Source: Hominilimicola fabiformis
GTDB lineage: Bacteria > Bacillota > Clostridia > UBA1381
Length of the DNA: 64,000 nt
Reading direction: 5' to 3'
Assembly (NCBI RefSeq): GCF_020687385.1
Contig: NZ_JAJEQM010000013.1
Location: 32,823 to 96,822, forward strand
Positions 43,356 through 52,567 of this stretch are shown piece after piece. Every line of letters begins with the position of its first letter. Position 1 is the first letter of the stretch. The notes beneath the pieces are model-generated. The model made no database searches. It saw only the letters and a program-made list of their open reading frames with translations, and was not told the origin of the DNA. The position numbers and the translations under genes were made by a program.

Positions 43356-44303
43356 ATGGATAGTTTAATTTACAGTCTTAATGCGACACTTCCCGTATTC
43401 CTTGTTATAGTGGTCGGATACGTTCTGAAACAGATAGGAATTCTAAATGACGGATTTGTTAAGACGGCGAATAAGTTTAACTTTGTTGTGACGTTGCCGG
43501 TGCTGTTGTTCGTTGACTTGTCAACTACCGATATAATCGGCGATTTTGATATTACATATGTTTTGTATTGTGCATTGGTTACGACAGTGGCATTTTTCGG
43601 ATTGTGGATTGCGGCAAAGTTTTTGATTAAAGATAAAAAGATAGTGGGTGAGTTTGTACAAGCCGGTTATCGTAGCAGTGCGGCGATATTGGGTGTTGCG
43701 TTTATTCAAAATATATACGGCGACAGCGGAATGGCGCCTGTTATGATTATCGGCTGTGTACCGCTTTTCAATATATTTGCGGTGCTTGTTTTGACTTTTG
43801 AAGGGGAAAAGGACGGCGACGGCAAAGGCAATATTATAAATTCACTTATTAATATTGTTAAAAATCCTATTATAATAGGTATTGTTTTGGGTGTTGCGGC
43901 GTCACTTTTGAAAATTGATTTTCCCGAAATAATCGATAAAACATTAGCGTCGCTTGCAAAAATGGCATCACCACTTGCACTTATAACAATCGGTGCGGGC
44001 TTTGAGGGACGAAAAGCGATAGCGAAAATTAAGCCGACAATAGCGGCAACTATGATTAAACTTGTTGTTCTGCCGGCGGTATTTTTGCCGATTGCGATAA
44101 AGCTCGGTTTCCGTGACCAAGCACTTGTTGCACTTATTATAATGCTTGGCTCACCGACAACTCCGTCAAGCTATATTATGGCAAAAAATATGGGGCACGA
44201 GGGCGTGCTTACATCAAGCGTGGTCGTTGCAACGACGCTTATGTCGTCATTGTGCCTTACATTTTGGATTTTTGTTGCGAGGTACTTCGGATATATAATA
44301 TAA
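43356..44303 (+). CDS. AEC (auxin efflux carrier) family transporter
   Basis: The 315-residue membrane protein has about ten helices in two halves. LPVFLVIVVGYVLKQIGIL at the N-terminus and LPVLLFVDLSTTDI are typical of the AEC family. The second half has MASPLALITIGAGFEG and MLGSPTTPSSYIMAKNMGHEG. Bacterial members export or exchange small carboxylates such as malate; the substrate here is unknown. AGAGGTGA precedes the ATG. The structured repeat copy B starts seven bases after its stop codon. Confidence 0.88.
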   Translation: MDSLIYSLNATLPVFLVIVVGYVLKQIGILNDGFVKTANKFNFVVTLPVLLFVDLSTTDIIGDFDITYVLYCALVTTVAFFGLWIAAKFLIKDKKIVGEFVQAGYRSSAAILGVAFIQNIYGDSGMAPVMIIGCVPLFNIFAVLVLTFEGEKDGDGKGNIINSLINIVKNPIIIGIVLGVAASLLKIDFPEIIDKTLASLAKMASPLALITIGAGFEGRKAIAKIKPTIAATMIKLVVLPAVFLPIAIKLGFRDQALVALIIMLGSPTTPSSYIMAKNMGHEGVLTSSVVVATTLMSSLCLTFWIFVARYFGYII

Positions 44304-44310
44304 AGAGAAC

Positions 44311-44522
44311 GGCAGGCGACAACTTGTCGCCTGCCCAAAAATCACATCTTACGATGTAATTTTTGAGTATTTTCAGAGAAAAAATCATAAAGTTCCTCCA
44401 AAGTCGAAACTTTAGATTTTAAGCCATTTCTGCCGCACAGGTCGCCAGAAATGATTTTCAATGAGGTTAGCACCTCAAACACCCTAAAATAAAGTAGACA
44501 AAATCATTATGGTTTTGTCTGC
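44311..44522 (-). repeat. Structured dispersed repeat, copy B
   Basis: This is the second copy of the element at 10890-11106, in the opposite orientation. The end hairpin reads GCAGGCGACAACTTGTCGCCTGC here and GCTGTCGACATTTTGTCGACAGGC-like in copy A: bases differ on both sides of the stem but pairing is kept. The 352-nt gap between genes holds this element and then an AT-rich promoter region. Confidence 0.8.
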
Positions 44523-44655
44523 AATTTGAGATGGCTACATATTCGTAGCCATTTTTTTTATTAACAAAATATTCATAAATAAAATTCTTCCTTTAAGGTT
44601 TATTTAAGAAACTAAATGTATAATGAAATCAACATAAAGGAAAGGGGTAATAAAA

Positions 44656-47013
44656 ATGAATATCGGATTAAAGAAAAAGATGATAAGTATAGCAGCAGTA
44701 GTTGCAATTACCGCAACAATCGGCAGCGGATGTGTTTTGGCAAAGAGCAATGATATTACGGTTACATATGACGGTGAAAAGATCAGCTTTGACGTTCAGC
44801 CTGAAATCGTAGATGACAGAGTAATGGTTCCTATGCGTACCATATTTGAAACATTCGGTGCAAAGGTTAAATGGGACAGCGACACACAGACGATAACCGC
44901 AAAGAAAAAGTCAAAGACTATACAAATGACTATCGGCAGCAGTGATATGATTAAGAATAACGAAACATATTCATTTGATGTTTCACCTATAATTGAGGAC
45001 GGAAGAACACTTGTTCCGATTCGTGCAATAAGCGATATGCTCGGACTTGATGTTGAGTGGAACGAAAAGAACAACACAGTTACAATAACCACTCCGCAAG
45101 ATGATGAGGACGAGTCTTGGAAAAACAACACAGGAACGGTTGATCTTGACAATGTTGAAGTTACAGGTGACGGTATAAGCGTATCGGATAACATTATAAC
45201 AATTTCAAAGGGCGGTGACTTTGAAGTCACAGGCACACTTGATGACGGTCAAATTGTTATTGACACCGAAGAAAAAGTTAAACTTCGTTTGTCGGGTATG
45301 AGTCTTACAAATAAAAACGGTTCGGCTGTATATGTAAAGAATGCCGAAAAGGCTTATATCACTTTGACGGACAATACCGAAAATACTTTGACGGACGGAG
45401 AAAATTATACAAGCGGTGATGAAAATGAAAAAGGCTGTATAACATCAAGAGATAATCTTGAAATTAAGGGCAGTGGCTTACTTACCGTAAACGGAAATTA
45501 TAATCACGGTATTTTCAGCAGTAACAGCATTGAAATCGGTAACGGAAATATTACTGTAAATGCAAAAAATGACGGTATTCATGCAAATGACACGCTTGCG
45601 ATAAGCGGAGGTACTGTAAATGTTACTGCAGAGGGTGACGGACTTCAAGCGGAAGAAATACTTGATATATCGGACGGTGAAGTGAATGTTACGACAACAG
45701 GCGAGGTTAATGCAAGTACATCTAATGACTTCGGCGGTCGAGGTGAAATGAAAGATTTGTCACAAATGACAGATGATGAAATTCAATCAATGCGTGAACA
45801 AATGAATAATAATCAATTTACGCAAACAGAAGAAAGTGACGACAGTGACGATACTTCAAGCAAAGGTATAAAAGCGGATTGGATGCTTGATATATCGGGC
45901 GGTGAAGTTACAGTTAATTCAACAGACCATGCTATTCATTGTACGTCTGATATAAATATTACGGGCGGTACACTTAATTTATCGTCGGAGAGTAAAAAAG
46001 GTATATCATGTCATGGTGATGTAACGATTGATGACGGTGATATAACGATAACAAAATCAACCGAGGGTATTGAAAGTAAGGAGATTTTGACGATAAACGG
46101 CGGTAATATTGACATAACTGCAAGTGATGACGGATTTAATTCAGGCGGTACAGGTGCAAATCAAAACGGCGGTTTCGGCGGCGGTACTAATATGCAAGGC
46201 GGTCAGCAGGGCGGCAGAGGTCAAATTGGCAGACGAAACAGTAACGGACAGGGCGGTAATCAAATGACACCGCCTGAAATGCCAAGCGACCAAAACGGCG
46301 GACAAATGATACCTCCGGAAATGTCAAACGGACAGGACGGTAATCAAATGACACCGCCGGATATGTCAAGCGACCAGAACGGTAGTCAAATGACACCGCC
46401 GGATATGTCAAGCGACCAAAACGGCGGACAAATGACACCGCCGAATATGCAACAAGCCGAGGGTAATGAACAGGACAGTGAACATCATATCCAAATCAAC
46501 GACGGTAATATTAAAATAGTTGCCGATGCAGACGGTATTGATTCAAACGGTTCATTGTTCATCAATGGCGGTACTGTTACGGTTGACGCACAGGCAACAG
46601 GTGCAGAAAGTGCTTTTGATACAGACGGTGCGTTTATAGTAAACGGCGGTACAATTATAGGTGTAAGCGGCAGCGGTATGGACGAAAGTCCAAACAGTTA
46701 CTCTGCTCAAAACGTAATTTTGGCATACACAACTTCACAGATTTCCGCGGGTGATGAAGTTAAGATAACTGATTCAAACGGTAAGACAATCGCTGAGTAT
46801 ACAGCAGTTAAAGGAGGAAGTAAGATTGTGTACTCATCGGATAAACTTAAAACAGGTGAAACGTATACGGTTTACGCAAGCGGTGAAGAAGTCGGAAGTG
46901 CCGAAATTGAAAGCAGTATAACGAAGATAGGAACAAAGTCAAATTCTGGTTTCGGCGGCGGTCACAGACAAAAAACAGCGGATAATACAACTGACACAAG
47001 TGCAACAAATTAA
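44656..47013 (+). CDS. Secreted protein with stalk (copper amine oxidase N-like) and carbohydrate-binding (DUF4353-like) domains
   Basis: The 785-residue protein has a signal peptide (residues 1-29). A stalk domain of the copper amine oxidase N-terminal type follows (VMVPMRTIFETFGAKVKWD and TLVPIRAISDMLGLDVEW, about 50-150). From about 165 a right-handed beta-helix-like region follows with repeated units (GDGIHAND, GDGLQAEE, GDGIDSNG), as in DUF4353 proteins called carbohydrate-binding. Between the helix halves (about 505-600) lie Gly/Asn/Gln-rich sequence and five copies of a 13-15 residue unit built on QMTPPDMSSDQNG. No SLH or sortase signal is visible. AAGGGG precedes the ATG. Function is unknown; a cell-surface or matrix role is likely. 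Confidence 0.75.
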   Translation: MNIGLKKKMISIAAVVAITATIGSGCVLAKSNDITVTYDGEKISFDVQPEIVDDRVMVPMRTIFETFGAKVKWDSDTQTITAKKKSKTIQMTIGSSDMIKNNETYSFDVSPIIEDGRTLVPIRAISDMLGLDVEWNEKNNTVTITTPQDDEDESWKNNTGTVDLDNVEVTGDGISVSDNIITISKGGDFEVTGTLDDGQIVIDTEEKVKLRLSGMSLTNKNGSAVYVKNAEKAYITLTDNTENTLTDGENYTSGDENEKGCITSRDNLEIKGSGLLTVNGNYNHGIFSSNSIEIGNGNITVNAKNDGIHANDTLAISGGTVNVTAEGDGLQAEEILDISDGEVNVTTTGEVNASTSNDFGGRGEMKDLSQMTDDEIQSMREQMNNNQFTQTEESDDSDDTSSKGIKADWMLDISGGEVTVNSTDHAIHCTSDINITGGTLNLSSESKKGISCHGDVTIDDGDITITKSTEGIESKEILTINGGNIDITASDDGFNSGGTGANQNGGFGGGTNMQGGQQGGRGQIGRRNSNGQGGNQMTPPEMPSDQNGGQMIPPEMSNGQDGNQMTPPDMSSDQNGSQMTPPDMSSDQNGGQMTPPNMQQAEGNEQDSEHHIQINDGNIKIVADADGIDSNGSLFINGGTVTVDAQATGAESAFDTDGAFIVNGGTIIGVSGSGMDESPNSYSAQNVILAYTTSQISAGDEVKITDSNGKTIAEYTAVKGGSKIVYSSDKLKTGETYTVYASGEEVGSAEIESSITKIGTKSNSGFGGGHRQKTADNTTDTSATN

Positions 47014-47018
47014 TAAAT

Positions 47019-47045
47019 AAGGCAAGCCATATCGGCTTGCCTTAA
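47019..47045 (+). terminator. Terminator after the carbohydrate-binding-type gene
   Basis: AAGGCAAGCC pairs with GGCTTGCCTT around ATATC. The U-run is poor (TTAAC). Confidence 0.6.
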
Positions 47046-47096
47046 CGTGTTGAAATGTGAAAAAAGGACGTCGAATAACAGCCACTACTCCGACAT

Positions 47097-47180
47097 TGCG
47101 TGCCACCTCTCCTCAAGGAGAGGCAAGTAAGTCTCCCATAGAGGGGAGCTGTCGACAGAGTCGACTGAGGGGTGGTGATA
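47097..47180. repeat. REP-like palindromic repeat
   Basis: It contains CCTCTCCT-CAA-GGAGAGG, CTCCC-ATAGA-GGGGAG and GTCGAC-AGA-GTCGAC in series, with outer GCCACC/GGTGG arms. From memory, the string GGGGAGCTGTCGACnnnGTCGACTGAGGGGTGG is very common between genes in gut Clostridia. It shares GGAGCTGTCGACA with repeat copy A. Confidence 0.7.
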
Positions 47181-47188
47181 GGGGAACA

Positions 47189-47216
47189 GAAAAAGGGCGA
47201 CCAATGATCGCCCCTC
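47189..47216 (-). terminator. Terminator of the adenine deaminase gene
   Basis: On the minus strand GGGCGA pairs with TCGCCC and is followed by TTTTT, 15 nt beyond the stop codon. Confidence 0.75.
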
Positions 47217-47230
47217 CGCAAAATAAAACA

Positions 47231-48874
47231 TCATTCCACAAATTTAAAATTAATAACATCGAAAAGTCCCGAATCGGTAATACGAACTTCGGGGATTACA
47301 GGTAGCGGCAAAAATGCAAGTGACAAAAACGGATCGATTTTATCTGTTATATTAAGCACTTTTGCGGCACTGTAAAGGTTATCGTGTTCTCTTGTAACTT
47401 CATCGGCTGATTTTACGGACATAAGTCCCGCAATATCAAGAGTCATTGATGCGATAACTTTACCCTCTGAACAAACTGCAATACCGCCGCTTGTACCGAG
47501 AGTATTTACGGCAAGTGCCATATCGCTGTCGTTATCGCCGATAACGATTACATTATGGCTGTCGTGACCGATAGAAGTGGCGATAGCACCGTTTGTAATT
47601 CCGTAATTGGTTACAAATCCGATACCCTTTGTACCTAAATTATGATGACGTTCGATAACGCATACTTTAGAAAGGCTGTCGGAATACGATACAGTAACCT
47701 TTTTTGTGATAATACTTTCGGGTATAAGTTCGATAGCGTCAAATTTGTCTTTAACATCAGTCTTGAAGAAGTCGGCTGATATTTTCGGCAGATGAACGGT
47801 ATTTGTAACTTTTGAATTGTCAACCGTTTCGCATTCAAACAATGCTTTACCGTTTTCACATACAAGTTTGCCGTTTTTGTAGACTTGTGATATTGAACTT
47901 AAATTCAAATCATCGGCAACAACAATATCGGCAATGTATGACGGAGCGATTGCCCCTTTATTCTTCATACCGTAGATTTCACAAGCGTTAAGCGTTGCCA
48001 TAATGATTGCGTCAATATTGTTAAGACCGAGTGAAACGGCTTTTCTGATACAGTGGTCAATACTGCCGTCACGAATAATTTCGCCGACAAATCTGTCATC
48101 GGTACAAAACGCACAACGTCTTAACGTATAAGGTGTTACACCCTTGATAAGTTTTGCAACGTCAAGCGAAAGCGTACCCTCACGAAGAAGAATATACATA
48201 CCTTTGCTTATCTTTTCGGTCATTTCTTCAACGACACTGCATTCGTGGTCGGTTTTTATACCGGCACTTGCATATGCGTCAAGCTCATGCCCCGAAAGCA
48301 AAGGTGCGTGACCGTCAATGATGTCAAGACACAACTTACCGAGTGTTTCATCATCACCTGAAACAATACCGGGATAATTCATCATTTCACCGATACCGAA
48401 GAATTTAGGTGCAAGTTTTTGAGTTGTTTTTGCGTCAAGATTAGCACCTGTATGTTCAAAAGGCGTTGCAGGTACACATGACGGCAACATAAGATTTACG
48501 TCAAGCGGAATATTTTTCGCAGACTTTAACATAAATTCAAGACCGTCCTCACCGCATACGTTTGTTATTTCGTGAGGATCGGCAATAACGGTTGTAATAC
48601 CGTGAGGCATAACTGCCTTTGCATATTCGGACGGCTGCGTCATAGATGATTCAATATGAACGTGCGAATCGATAAAACCCGGCATAATATATTTGCCGGA
48701 AACGTCTTGTTCGTTTTCACCGCTGTATGAACCGACACCGCAGATAATACCGTCTTTTATAATAACATCGGCTTTAATAACTCTGCCCGAAAAAACATCG
48801 ACAACGTTTCCTCCTTTAAGTATTAAATCAGGTGCGATACGTTCCATAGCCGTATCAATATATGTTTTTTTCAC
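47231..48874 (-). CDS. ade: Adenine deaminase
   Basis: The 547-residue amidohydrolase converts adenine to hypoxanthine and ammonia for purine salvage. The metal-binding motif is MPGFIDSHVHIESSMTQP near residue 61. TTVIADPHEITNVCG near 93, GIGEMMNYPGIV near 150 and GHAPLLSGHELDAY near 187 follow, and HECSVVEEMTEK is typical of the Ade/AdeC family. The C-terminal domain has GFVTNYGITNGAIATSIGHDSHN. The start is GTG with GAGGTGAT upstream, and TTGAAT-17-TATAAT precedes it. It stands alone, without neighbouring purine genes. Confidence 0.95.
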   Translation of the reverse strand: MKKTYIDTAMERIAPDLILKGGNVVDVFSGRVIKADVIIKDGIICGVGSYSGENEQDVSGKYIMPGFIDSHVHIESSMTQPSEYAKAVMPHGITTVIADPHEITNVCGEDGLEFMLKSAKNIPLDVNLMLPSCVPATPFEHTGANLDAKTTQKLAPKFFGIGEMMNYPGIVSGDDETLGKLCLDIIDGHAPLLSGHELDAYASAGIKTDHECSVVEEMTEKISKGMYILLREGTLSLDVAKLIKGVTPYTLRRCAFCTDDRFVGEIIRDGSIDHCIRKAVSLGLNNIDAIIMATLNACEIYGMKNKGAIAPSYIADIVVADDLNLSSISQVYKNGKLVCENGKALFECETVDNSKVTNTVHLPKISADFFKTDVKDKFDAIELIPESIITKKVTVSYSDSLSKVCVIERHHNLGTKGIGFVTNYGITNGAIATSIGHDSHNVIVIGDNDSDMALAVNTLGTSGGIAVCSEGKVIASMTLDIAGLMSVKSADEVTREHDNLYSAAKVLNITDKIDPFLSLAFLPLPVIPEVRITDSGLFDVINFKFVE

Positions 48875-48906
48875 TTAATATCACCTCGTACAATTATGAT
48901 ATAGTT

Positions 48907-48935
48907 ATTATATACTAAAAGTTAATAATATTCAA
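48907..48935 (-). promoter_or_regulatory. Promoter of the adenine deaminase gene
   Basis: Minus strand TTGAAT and TATAAT are separated by 17 nt. Confidence 0.7.
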
Positions 48936-48984
48936 ATGAAATGTGAATAAAGTGTAAATTCATATTGTATCAAAAGTGTAAATA

Positions 48985-49013
48985 TTGACTTTGAATAATC
49001 GTGGTGATAAAAT
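48985..49013 (+). promoter_or_regulatory. Promoter of the MarR / MacA / MacB operon
   Basis: TTGACT and TAAAAT are separated by 17 nt. Confidence 0.75.
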
Positions 49014-49064
49014 AGCTGAGTAAATTAACAAAATTTAATATTACGGTGTGTGGGGGGATACACG

Positions 49065-49490
49065 GTGAAAGAAGAAATGTTTCTTCAATGTTGGGAAATC
49101 GTAAGTAGGATAAAGCTGTGGTTTCTTTCAAAGTATCCTTTTGAGGGAATGTCAAGGGGCGATTATATGATGTTGAATTTACTTACTCAGTCCGCAAATG
49201 ACGGAAAAATGATGACGGTCACTATGATGAGTGACATTTTAAAAGTCAGCAAGGCGGTTATTTCTCAAAGCATAAAGGCTTTGAAGAAAAAAAACTGGGT
49301 TAAAAGTATATCGGATACAACCGATAAGCGTAAGAGTTATATAGTTCTTACTGACGAGGGCAGAAAAGCATATGATAATCAAAGGAAAGTTATAATCAGA
49401 AACTTACAGGAATGTTTTAGAGATGTAGATGAAGCAGACCTTAAAATGTTTTGCGATAAATTAAATAAAGTCGCAGAGCAGATAAGTTAA
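49065..49490 (+). CDS. MarR family transcriptional regulator
   Basis: The 141-residue winged-helix protein has the MarR core: MSRGDYMMLNLL, then TVTMMSDILKVSKAVISQSIKALKKKNWVKSI (recognition helix) and the wing DTTDKRKSYIVLTDEGRKAY. It is the first gene of an operon with a membrane-fusion protein and an ABC exporter, so it probably represses them until a toxic compound binds. The GTG start at 49065 has GGGGGGA six bases upstream; the frame begins at 49050 but that codon overlaps the site. No operator palindrome stands out. Confidence 0.9.
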   Translation: MKEEMFLQCWEIVSRIKLWFLSKYPFEGMSRGDYMMLNLLTQSANDGKMMTVTMMSDILKVSKAVISQSIKALKKKNWVKSISDTTDKRKSYIVLTDEGRKAYDNQRKVIIRNLQECFRDVDEADLKMFCDKLNKVAEQIS

Positions 49491-49518
49491 AAATATAAAG
49501 GTGCAGGAGGCAAGAAAT

Positions 49519-51786
49519 ATGGGAGATTTTACTTCTGAAAAGGAGCAAAAGCTTTTGGAAAGCGAAGCAGAAGTATCTAACACAGAAGATACAAATGCAG
49601 ACGAACTCACTTTTGAAGAAACATCTGGATTTTCAGATGATGATGACGACAGTGAGGAAGAAGAAAAGAAACCGAAAAAGAAATTCATTGGATATGACAA
49701 GCAAAACAAGAAGTTCTTTATCGGTAAGTTTAAGATAGGAAAGAAATTACTTATAATTATTCTTGTAATAGCAATACTTGCAGGCATATGTTCGGGACTT
49801 ATTATAAAGTCCAAAAACAACAGTGCCGTAAAAGTTATGTATACCGATTCTCCGGTTGAACGCCGAACAATCACTAATACAATCACAGGTTCATCATCTA
49901 TCAAACCGAATGATTCGTATAACGTAACGACAATCAAGTCGGGCGATATAACAAGTGATACATTCAAAGAGGGTGACGTTGTTAAGAAAGGTGATAAGCT
50001 TTATCAATTTGAGGACAGCGACGCTCAAAATTCTTTGAGTACGGCAAAAAATGCACTTGCAAAAGCACAACAGGCATATGTTGACGCAGTAAAGCAAAAG
50101 GCACAGACTGTTTCTTCAAACAATATCGGTACAAAGTCTGCACAAAATGCAGTGACAAAGGCATTAAATTCGCTTAACGATACTAAAAACAATCAATACA
50201 TACAGTCAAATTCAGCAGGTAAAGTTAAAGAATTATCCGTAAAAGAAGGTGACCATATCAATGCCGGTGCAGCGGTTGCAACATTGTATGATGATTCTTA
50301 TATGAAACTGAGAATACCGTTTAATGAAGTTGATGCCGAAAGTATTCAGACAGGCGCAGCCGCAACAGTATCTGTTATAGGTTCGGGCGATACGATTTAC
50401 GGAACTGTTAAAGAAAAATCATCGTCAGCCGTTTCAACAGACGCACACGCTAAAGTTGTGTATGTAACGGTTGAAGTCACAAATCCCGGCGCACTTACAA
50501 CAAATGATTACGGCAGTGCGGAAATAAACGGAGTTGCTTGTGCAAATACGGCACAGTTTGAATATGTAAGCGAGGGAACAATCACATCAACAGCATCAGG
50601 CACCCTTGAAAATCTTAACATTGCGGTAGGAGATTCTGTTTACAGCGGTCAAAAAGTCGGATATGTTAAGTATGATAATCAAAACTCGACAATGAGCAAT
50701 GCACAGCTTTCATATAATGATGCGGTTTTGGCACTTGAAAAGCAAGTATTGCAAAATGATACTTTCTCACAGGATTCAAGCATAAAGAACGCACAGCTTG
50801 CACTTGACGATGCCGAACTTGGTATAGAAAAAGCACAGGACGCAGTTGACGATTATGTTGTAGAAGCTCCGATTGAGGGTACAGTCGTTAAGAAAAACTC
50901 AAAAGCAGGCGATACGATAGATTCTTCAAATGCAACAGATCCGCTTTGTGTAATTTATGATTTGTCAAGCGTTAAATTCTCTATTGACGTTGACGAAACG
51001 GAAATAGCACTTGTTAAGACAGGTCAAAAAGCTACTGTAACGGCAGACGCGGTAGAGGGTGAATTTGAAGGTGTGGTTACAAAAGTTCCTGTAGACGGTG
51101 TAAACGAAAACGGTGTAACAACATACACTATCGAAATTCAAATAGAAAATTACGGCGATTTGTTGCCGGGTATGAATGTTGACGCCGAAATTGTTGTTGA
51201 AGAGGCTGACAATGTAATTGCTGTACCTGTAAACAGTGTAAACAGAGGCAATATTGTATTTGTAAAGGACGACGGAACAACTCACGAAAATGATGTTACG
51301 GATATTATAAAGGGTAATAAAGATAAATCGGGTAAAACGGACGATAAGAAGAAAGCCGATGATAAGGATGATAAGCCACAGTCAAGCGGTATGCCGGTTG
51401 TAAGCGGCGATACACCGAACGGTGATAAATCGGATGAAATTTCGGTGACTAAAGAAAGTGTACCTACTAATATAGATGTACCTGACGGTTACCGTGCAAT
51501 TCAGGTTGAAACAGGAATTAACGATACAGACTATATCGAAATCAAGTCAGGTTTAACAGAAAAAGACCAGGTAAGAACGCTTGACACAGAATCGTCAAGT
51601 GCGAATGCGTCATTCGGTGTTCAAAATGCTCAAGAAATGTATGTAGTTCCTAATGGCAATATGGGCGGAATGCCCGGCGGAGGAATGTCAGGCGGCGGAA
51701 TGTCAGGCGGCGGAATGTCCGGTGGTGGCGGAATGCCAGGCGGCGGAGGAATGTCCGGCGGCGGCGGAATGCCGGGCGGAAGATAA
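49519..51786 (+). CDS. MacA-like periplasmic adaptor/membrane fusion subunit
   Basis: The 755-residue protein has an acidic cytoplasmic N-terminus (residues 1-70), one membrane helix (KLLIIILVIAILAGICSGLII, about 76-96), and an extracellular HlyD/MacA-type body. Lipoyl-like halves (VKEGDHINAGAAVATLYD and IEGTVVKKNSKAGDTID) flank helical hairpin segments, and beta-barrel regions follow. A Lys/Asp-rich linker lies near 600-640. The last 40 residues are a low-complexity tail of GGGMSGGG and GGGMPGG units. Two in-series hairpin segments make it longer than usual adaptors. It should join the MacB-like exporter that follows (17-nt gap). AGGAGG lies 8 nt before ATG 49519. Confidence 0.85.
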   Translation: MGDFTSEKEQKLLESEAEVSNTEDTNADELTFEETSGFSDDDDDSEEEEKKPKKKFIGYDKQNKKFFIGKFKIGKKLLIIILVIAILAGICSGLIIKSKNNSAVKVMYTDSPVERRTITNTITGSSSIKPNDSYNVTTIKSGDITSDTFKEGDVVKKGDKLYQFEDSDAQNSLSTAKNALAKAQQAYVDAVKQKAQTVSSNNIGTKSAQNAVTKALNSLNDTKNNQYIQSNSAGKVKELSVKEGDHINAGAAVATLYDDSYMKLRIPFNEVDAESIQTGAAATVSVIGSGDTIYGTVKEKSSSAVSTDAHAKVVYVTVEVTNPGALTTNDYGSAEINGVACANTAQFEYVSEGTITSTASGTLENLNIAVGDSVYSGQKVGYVKYDNQNSTMSNAQLSYNDAVLALEKQVLQNDTFSQDSSIKNAQLALDDAELGIEKAQDAVDDYVVEAPIEGTVVKKNSKAGDTIDSSNATDPLCVIYDLSSVKFSIDVDETEIALVKTGQKATVTADAVEGEFEGVVTKVPVDGVNENGVTTYTIEIQIENYGDLLPGMNVDAEIVVEEADNVIAVPVNSVNRGNIVFVKDDGTTHENDVTDIIKGNKDKSGKTDDKKKADDKDDKPQSSGMPVVSGDTPNGDKSDEISVTKESVPTNIDVPDGYRAIQVETGINDTDYIEIKSGLTEKDQVRTLDTESSSANASFGVQNAQEMYVVPNGNMGGMPGGGMSGGGMSGGGMSGGGGMPGGGGMSGGGGMPGGR

Positions 51787-51803
51787 AGCGGAGGTGAAGT
51801 AAA

Positions 51804-52565
51804 ATGCCTCCATTGGTAGAAATGAAAGATGTTTATAAGATTTATCATATGGGTGATACGGAAGTTCACGCACTTGACGGAATATCTCTTACTATAAACA
51901 AAGGCGAATTTGTTGCTATAGTAGGTCAGTCGGGTAGTGGTAAATCTACTTGTATGAATATTATAGGTTGCCTTGACGTGGCAACAAAGGGTGTTTACAG
52001 ATTAAACGGACGAGAAATTAATAATTACAGTCAAGATGAATTGGCTGATGTAAGAAATAAAATGCTTGGATTTATATTTCAGCAATATAACTTACTGCCG
52101 AAATTAACAGTATTGGAAAACGTTGAACTGCCGCTTTTGTATGCGGGACTTAGCGACGCGGAACAAGAGAAAAGAGCACTTGCTTCACTTGACAGAGTAG
52201 GACTTAAATCAAAAGCGAAAAACCACCCGACACAGCTTTCGGGTGGTCAGCAACAGAGAGTGTCAATAGCAAGAGCTTTAGCAGGCGATCCGTCGGTAAT
52301 ACTTGCCGATGAGCCGACAGGTGCACTTGACTCGCGTACAGGTCGTGAAGTAATGCTGTTTTTGCAGAAACTTAATGCGGAGGGTAATACGATTATTCTT
52401 ATCACTCACGATAACTCGATAGCGGCAAAAGCAAAACGTATCATTCGTATAACAGACGGACGTATCGTTTATGACGGTCCGGCAGAGGGTGACGTAACAG
52501 TAATGAACCAGCACGGTGCCGGCGAAGATGCTCCCGAAGATGAAAGAGCAAAGGGGGCGACTTGA
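51804..52565 (+). CDS. ABC transporter ATP-binding protein (MacB/LolD type)
   Basis: The 253-residue ATPase has Walker A GQSGSGKSTCMNIIG near residue 38, Q-loop IFQQYNLLP, signature LSGGQQQRVSIARAL near 145, Walker B VILADEPTGALD and the switch histidine in ILITHDNSIA. It belongs to the group that powers MacB-like permeases, here encoded two bases later as a separate protein. GGAGGTGA precedes the ATG. With the adaptor it should export a peptide, antibiotic or lipid. Confidence 0.95.
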   Translation: MPPLVEMKDVYKIYHMGDTEVHALDGISLTINKGEFVAIVGQSGSGKSTCMNIIGCLDVATKGVYRLNGREINNYSQDELADVRNKMLGFIFQQYNLLPKLTVLENVELPLLYAGLSDAEQEKRALASLDRVGLKSKAKNHPTQLSGGQQQRVSIARALAGDPSVILADEPTGALDSRTGREVMLFLQKLNAEGNTIILITHDNSIAAKAKRIIRITDGRIVYDGPAEGDVTVMNQHGAGEDAPEDERAKGAT

Positions 52566-52567
52566 TT

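Noticed and set aside
46187..46438. Minus-strand ORF with repeated VSFDYR-type units
   Set aside because: It is a shadow of the in-frame tandem repeat of the surface protein gene on the plus strand.
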